NCBI GenBank assembly: GCA_023052945.1
Contig: CP095495.1
Coordinates: 1,116,001 to 1,180,000, forward strand
Reading direction: 5' to 3'
Length of the DNA: 64,000 bases
Source of the DNA: Wolbachia pipientis
Lineage (GTDB): Bacteria > Pseudomonadota > Alphaproteobacteria > Rickettsiales > Anaplasmataceae
Positions 62,232-64,000 of the stretch are shown here, in pieces. Under the pieces are notes generated by a model. It did no database searches and was not told the origin of the DNA. It saw only the letters and a program-made list of their open reading frames with translations. The translations under genes were made by a program, and so were the position numbers. Positions within the stretch are counted from its first letter, which is position 1. The number at the start of each line of letters is the position of its first letter.

Positions 62232-62685
62232 CTATGAACCAGACTCTTCCATGGTTACAACATAGTGTGATGGATATTGTTTATAAGCTCCAGTAACTGT
62301 GTCAATAACAAAACCAGCCACCACAGTAGGTTTAACAAAACAACCTTATTAAAACTTTCACCTACCATCACATTTAATTGTTTATAACCTGCTTTTTTAC
62401 AGTCAACAAACAATGACCCGAACCTCGCTGAATAACCACTACCCCAGGGTTAGATGTGATAGAATGGCTCATTCCAGATGGGTCATGTACGATGCATCTA
62501 ACTTTTTCTATCAAGTCACCATTATCATCTACTACTTTCATTTGAATTGCTTGTGTAGAACCGGAAAACATTGTTGCAAAGCAACCGGTTAGTAACACAG
62601 TTATAGACAATATTAAACAAATATTTAGTAATCTAGAATGTATGCAATATTGATATAATCTAAACACAATAACCTCAAAAATCAA
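62232..62685 (-). pseudogene. Decayed lipoprotein gene
   Basis: From ATG 62685 a lipoprotein signal with lipobox LLTGC is followed by a small beta domain (MKVVDDNGDLIEKVRCIVHD). The frame is lost at an A-run near 62395 and stops. Further 5'-to-3' reading in other frames continues the family sequence (GYKQLNVMVGESFNKVV, then GFVIDTVTGAYKQYPSHY) with one more shift near TGGTGG, to a stop at 62232. Two single-base losses therefore separate it from an intact lipoprotein of about 150 residues. Confidence 0.75.
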
Positions 62686-63033
62686 TTTTTATCATTCTAT
62701 AACTTTGACATAGAGTACAATTGTTTGTCAATCCCAGTGTTACAACTGGGATTGTAGCTGCTTTAACGATAACTCTACCCTCTAGCCTCACACCGTAAAA
62801 GCAGTATTTTTATGTAAAATTTATCTCAACGTAGCACTTGTCAGGCAAGTCGTAATCACGTTCTATTCAAAAATTTTTGTGCTGCCATCTTTGCCTCAGA
62901 ATTAACCTTCTAGCTGTTTTAATTGTAATTAGTTAAATTATTATTAACTTGCCAGGCTAGATCCAAAAAATAGCATAATCAATATGCAAATTGCAATAGA
63001 AATCACATTTGCGTATGGTTTATTGCTATGTGG
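62686..63033. other. Intergenic region with one hairpin
   Basis: About 350 bases. Apart from the hairpin at 62729-62754 I see no gene, tRNA or IS end. Confidence 0.5.
62729..62754. repeat. 10-bp stem hairpin
   Basis: CAATCCCAGT pairs perfectly with ACTGGGATTG around a 6-base loop. No clear T-tract on either side, so a terminator is possible but not shown; CAGTG and CTGGGAT phrases also occur in the dispersed spacer repeats. Confidence 0.6.
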
Positions 63034-63225
63034 TCAATCTTTCCTCAATCCAAGCTGCTTGAATGGCTCGAGTATTTTCTCGTTACAGCGTTTTTCATCA
63101 TCATCAAATTCCTCTAAACTCAAGGCCTTTTTTTTAAGCTCAGTGAATCTGATATTAATTATATTCTCATCTGGAAATTTTTCCTCTAGAGCTTCTACAA
63201 TATCTTCTATATCAAGCCATTTCAT
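63034..63225 (-). CDS. iscX: IscX-like iron-sulfur assembly protein
   Basis: 63 residues. MKWLDIEDIVEALEEKFPDE, then INIRFTELKKKALSLEEFDD and CNEKILEPFKQLGL match IscX, the acidic partner of the cysteine desulfurase IscS that modulates cluster assembly. The conserved DDD acidic patch and NEKILE are present. It is not next to other isc genes here. Confidence 0.85.
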   Translation of the reverse strand: MKWLDIEDIVEALEEKFPDENIINIRFTELKKKALSLEEFDDDEKRCNEKILEPFKQLGLRKD

Positions 63226-63255
63226 ACTTTTTTGTATTTATCTGCTAAGCTAAAT

Positions 63256-63342
63256 TGGTGCCCATGGGGAGACTTGAACTCCCAAGGTCGCAAAACCCAC
63301 GGATTTTAAGTCCGCTGCGTCTACCGATTCCGCCACACGGGC
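63256..63342 (-). tRNA. tRNA-Leu (anticodon TAA)
   Basis: Minus-strand cloverleaf: acceptor GCCCGTG pairs with CATGGGC (one G-U), a long variable arm typical of Leu, anticodon loop CTTAAAA, T-loop GTTCAAGTC, and an encoded CCA at 63256-63258. 87 nt. Confidence 0.95.
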
Positions 63343-63352
63343 TTTTTTTTAT

Positions 63353-63967
63353 CTATCTAGAGTAAAACTCTACTACTAAATTGACTTCCATGTCTGCTGA
63401 ATAAGGAACCTCAGAATATTGAGGTGACCTCAAATACTTCACTGAATGCTCTTTACTATCTGTCTCTAAATAATCCGGAGCCTTGCGCTCTTGTTTTTGT
63501 TCAGCCTCTACTACTACAGGGATTTTTGCTGCCCTTTCTCTTATTTTTATTATATCACCTGGTTTCACTCGATAACTCGATATGTTGACCACCTTATCAT
63601 TAACTGTAACGTGCTTATGAGATATGAGCTGTTTCGCTGCATAAATTGTTGGCACAAGACTAGAGTGGTATAAAACAGAACTGAGCCTTGATTCTAAAAT
63701 ACCGATAAAATTATCAGCCGTATAACCCCTTCTGTTATAAGCATCTAAAAATGTACGTCTGAGCTGCTTACTTGAAATCGCATAGTAAAACTTAAATTTC
63801 TTATGCGCAGCAAACTGCTTACCAAAGTCAGATAACTTCTTGAATCCAAGAGTACCATGTTGACCTGGAGGGTATTTCCTTTTGTTTACTGGGTCTTTAG
63901 CTCTACCCCATAAATTTACACCAAGCCTACGGCTGATTCTATACTTTCTAGTGATAACAGTTGTCAT
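63353..63967 (-). CDS. rpsD: 30S ribosomal protein S4
   Basis: Primary 16S rRNA-binding protein. [16 protein letters not shown] and [20 protein letters not shown] are the N-terminal domain; the S4 RNA-binding domain follows ([38 protein letters not shown]). 204 residues, full length. The tRNA-Leu gene begins 10 bases beyond its stop. Confidence 0.97.
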   Translation of the reverse strand: MTTVITRKYRISRRLGVNLWGRAKDPVNKRKYPPGQHGTLGFKKLSDFGKQFAAHKKFKFYYAISSKQLRRTFLDAYNRRGYTADNFIGILESRLSSVLYHSSLVPTIYAAKQLISHKHVTVNDKVVNISSYRVKPGDIIKIRERAAKIPVVVEAEQKQERKAPDYLETDSKEHSVKYLRSPQYSEVPYSADMEVNLVVEFYSR

Positions 63968-64000
63968 ATAAAAATTCTCACGATTTAACTCTAGATTATT

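Overview
The window looks like a stretch of a Wolbachia chromosome (Alphaproteobacteria, Rickettsiales). The DNA is AT-rich. Ordinary housekeeping genes (secA, sucB, pdxJ, rplM-rpsI, argS, lipA, ubiE, ftsW, rpmB, iscX, rpsD) alternate with many insertion sequences, ankyrin, TPR and coiled-coil genes, degenerate intergenic palindromes and broken phage WO genes. The organism call rests on recognised families and style, not on a database search.

Layout. 1-2183: 3'-truncated secA. 2433-8004: one large gene for a Cap4/DUF4297-like nuclease, NB-ARC ATPase and TPR protein, broken by a stop codon, an IS481-family element, an IS5-family element and frameshifts. 8013-10471: a large inverted repeat of an IS4-family element. 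10509-16631: housekeeping block (sucB, pdxJ, an HU-like gene, rpsI, rplM, a frameshifted tolC-like gene, a popZ-like gene, rlmE). 17426-18946: ankyrin/coiled-coil/membrane protein. 18948-47053: accessory island. 47437-52000: phage and IS debris. 52160-56294: ABC exporter, an interrupted repeat protein and argS. 56350-58599: ankyrin gene, IS630 element, nuclease remnant. 58793-63967: housekeeping block with the apparent operon DUF721-rpmB-lipA-ubiE-ftsW, then a decayed lipoprotein gene, iscX, tRNA-Leu and rpsD.

The island can be dissected. One IS481 element is split in two: bases 18948-19303 (356 bp) and 46210-47053 (844 bp). Together these are 1200 bp, exactly the 1196-bp element plus a 4-bp duplication (GAAC). 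The outer ends keep a matching 7-bp target duplication, ACTTAGC. An IS3 element therefore first landed inside an IS481 copy. Later about 25.6 kb of phage WO-like material became lodged there, bounded by directly repeated 1275-bp IS3 copies, most simply by IS3-IS3 recombination. Inside are fragments of a terminase small subunit, a serine recombinase and radC, an HTH regulator, an Rpn nuclease, a small heat-shock protein, a collagenase-like protein lacking its first zinc-binding His, and several large coiled-coil, ankyrin or membrane proteins like those of the phage WO eukaryotic association module. No cifA or cifB gene was recognised.

Many accessory genes are interrupted or frameshifted, so the picture is active IS traffic over a decaying prophage, with a few intact candidate effectors (17426-18946, 35790-37367, 42530-44410) and one frameshifted large one (37839-40681) that has a second, more decayed relative in the same island.
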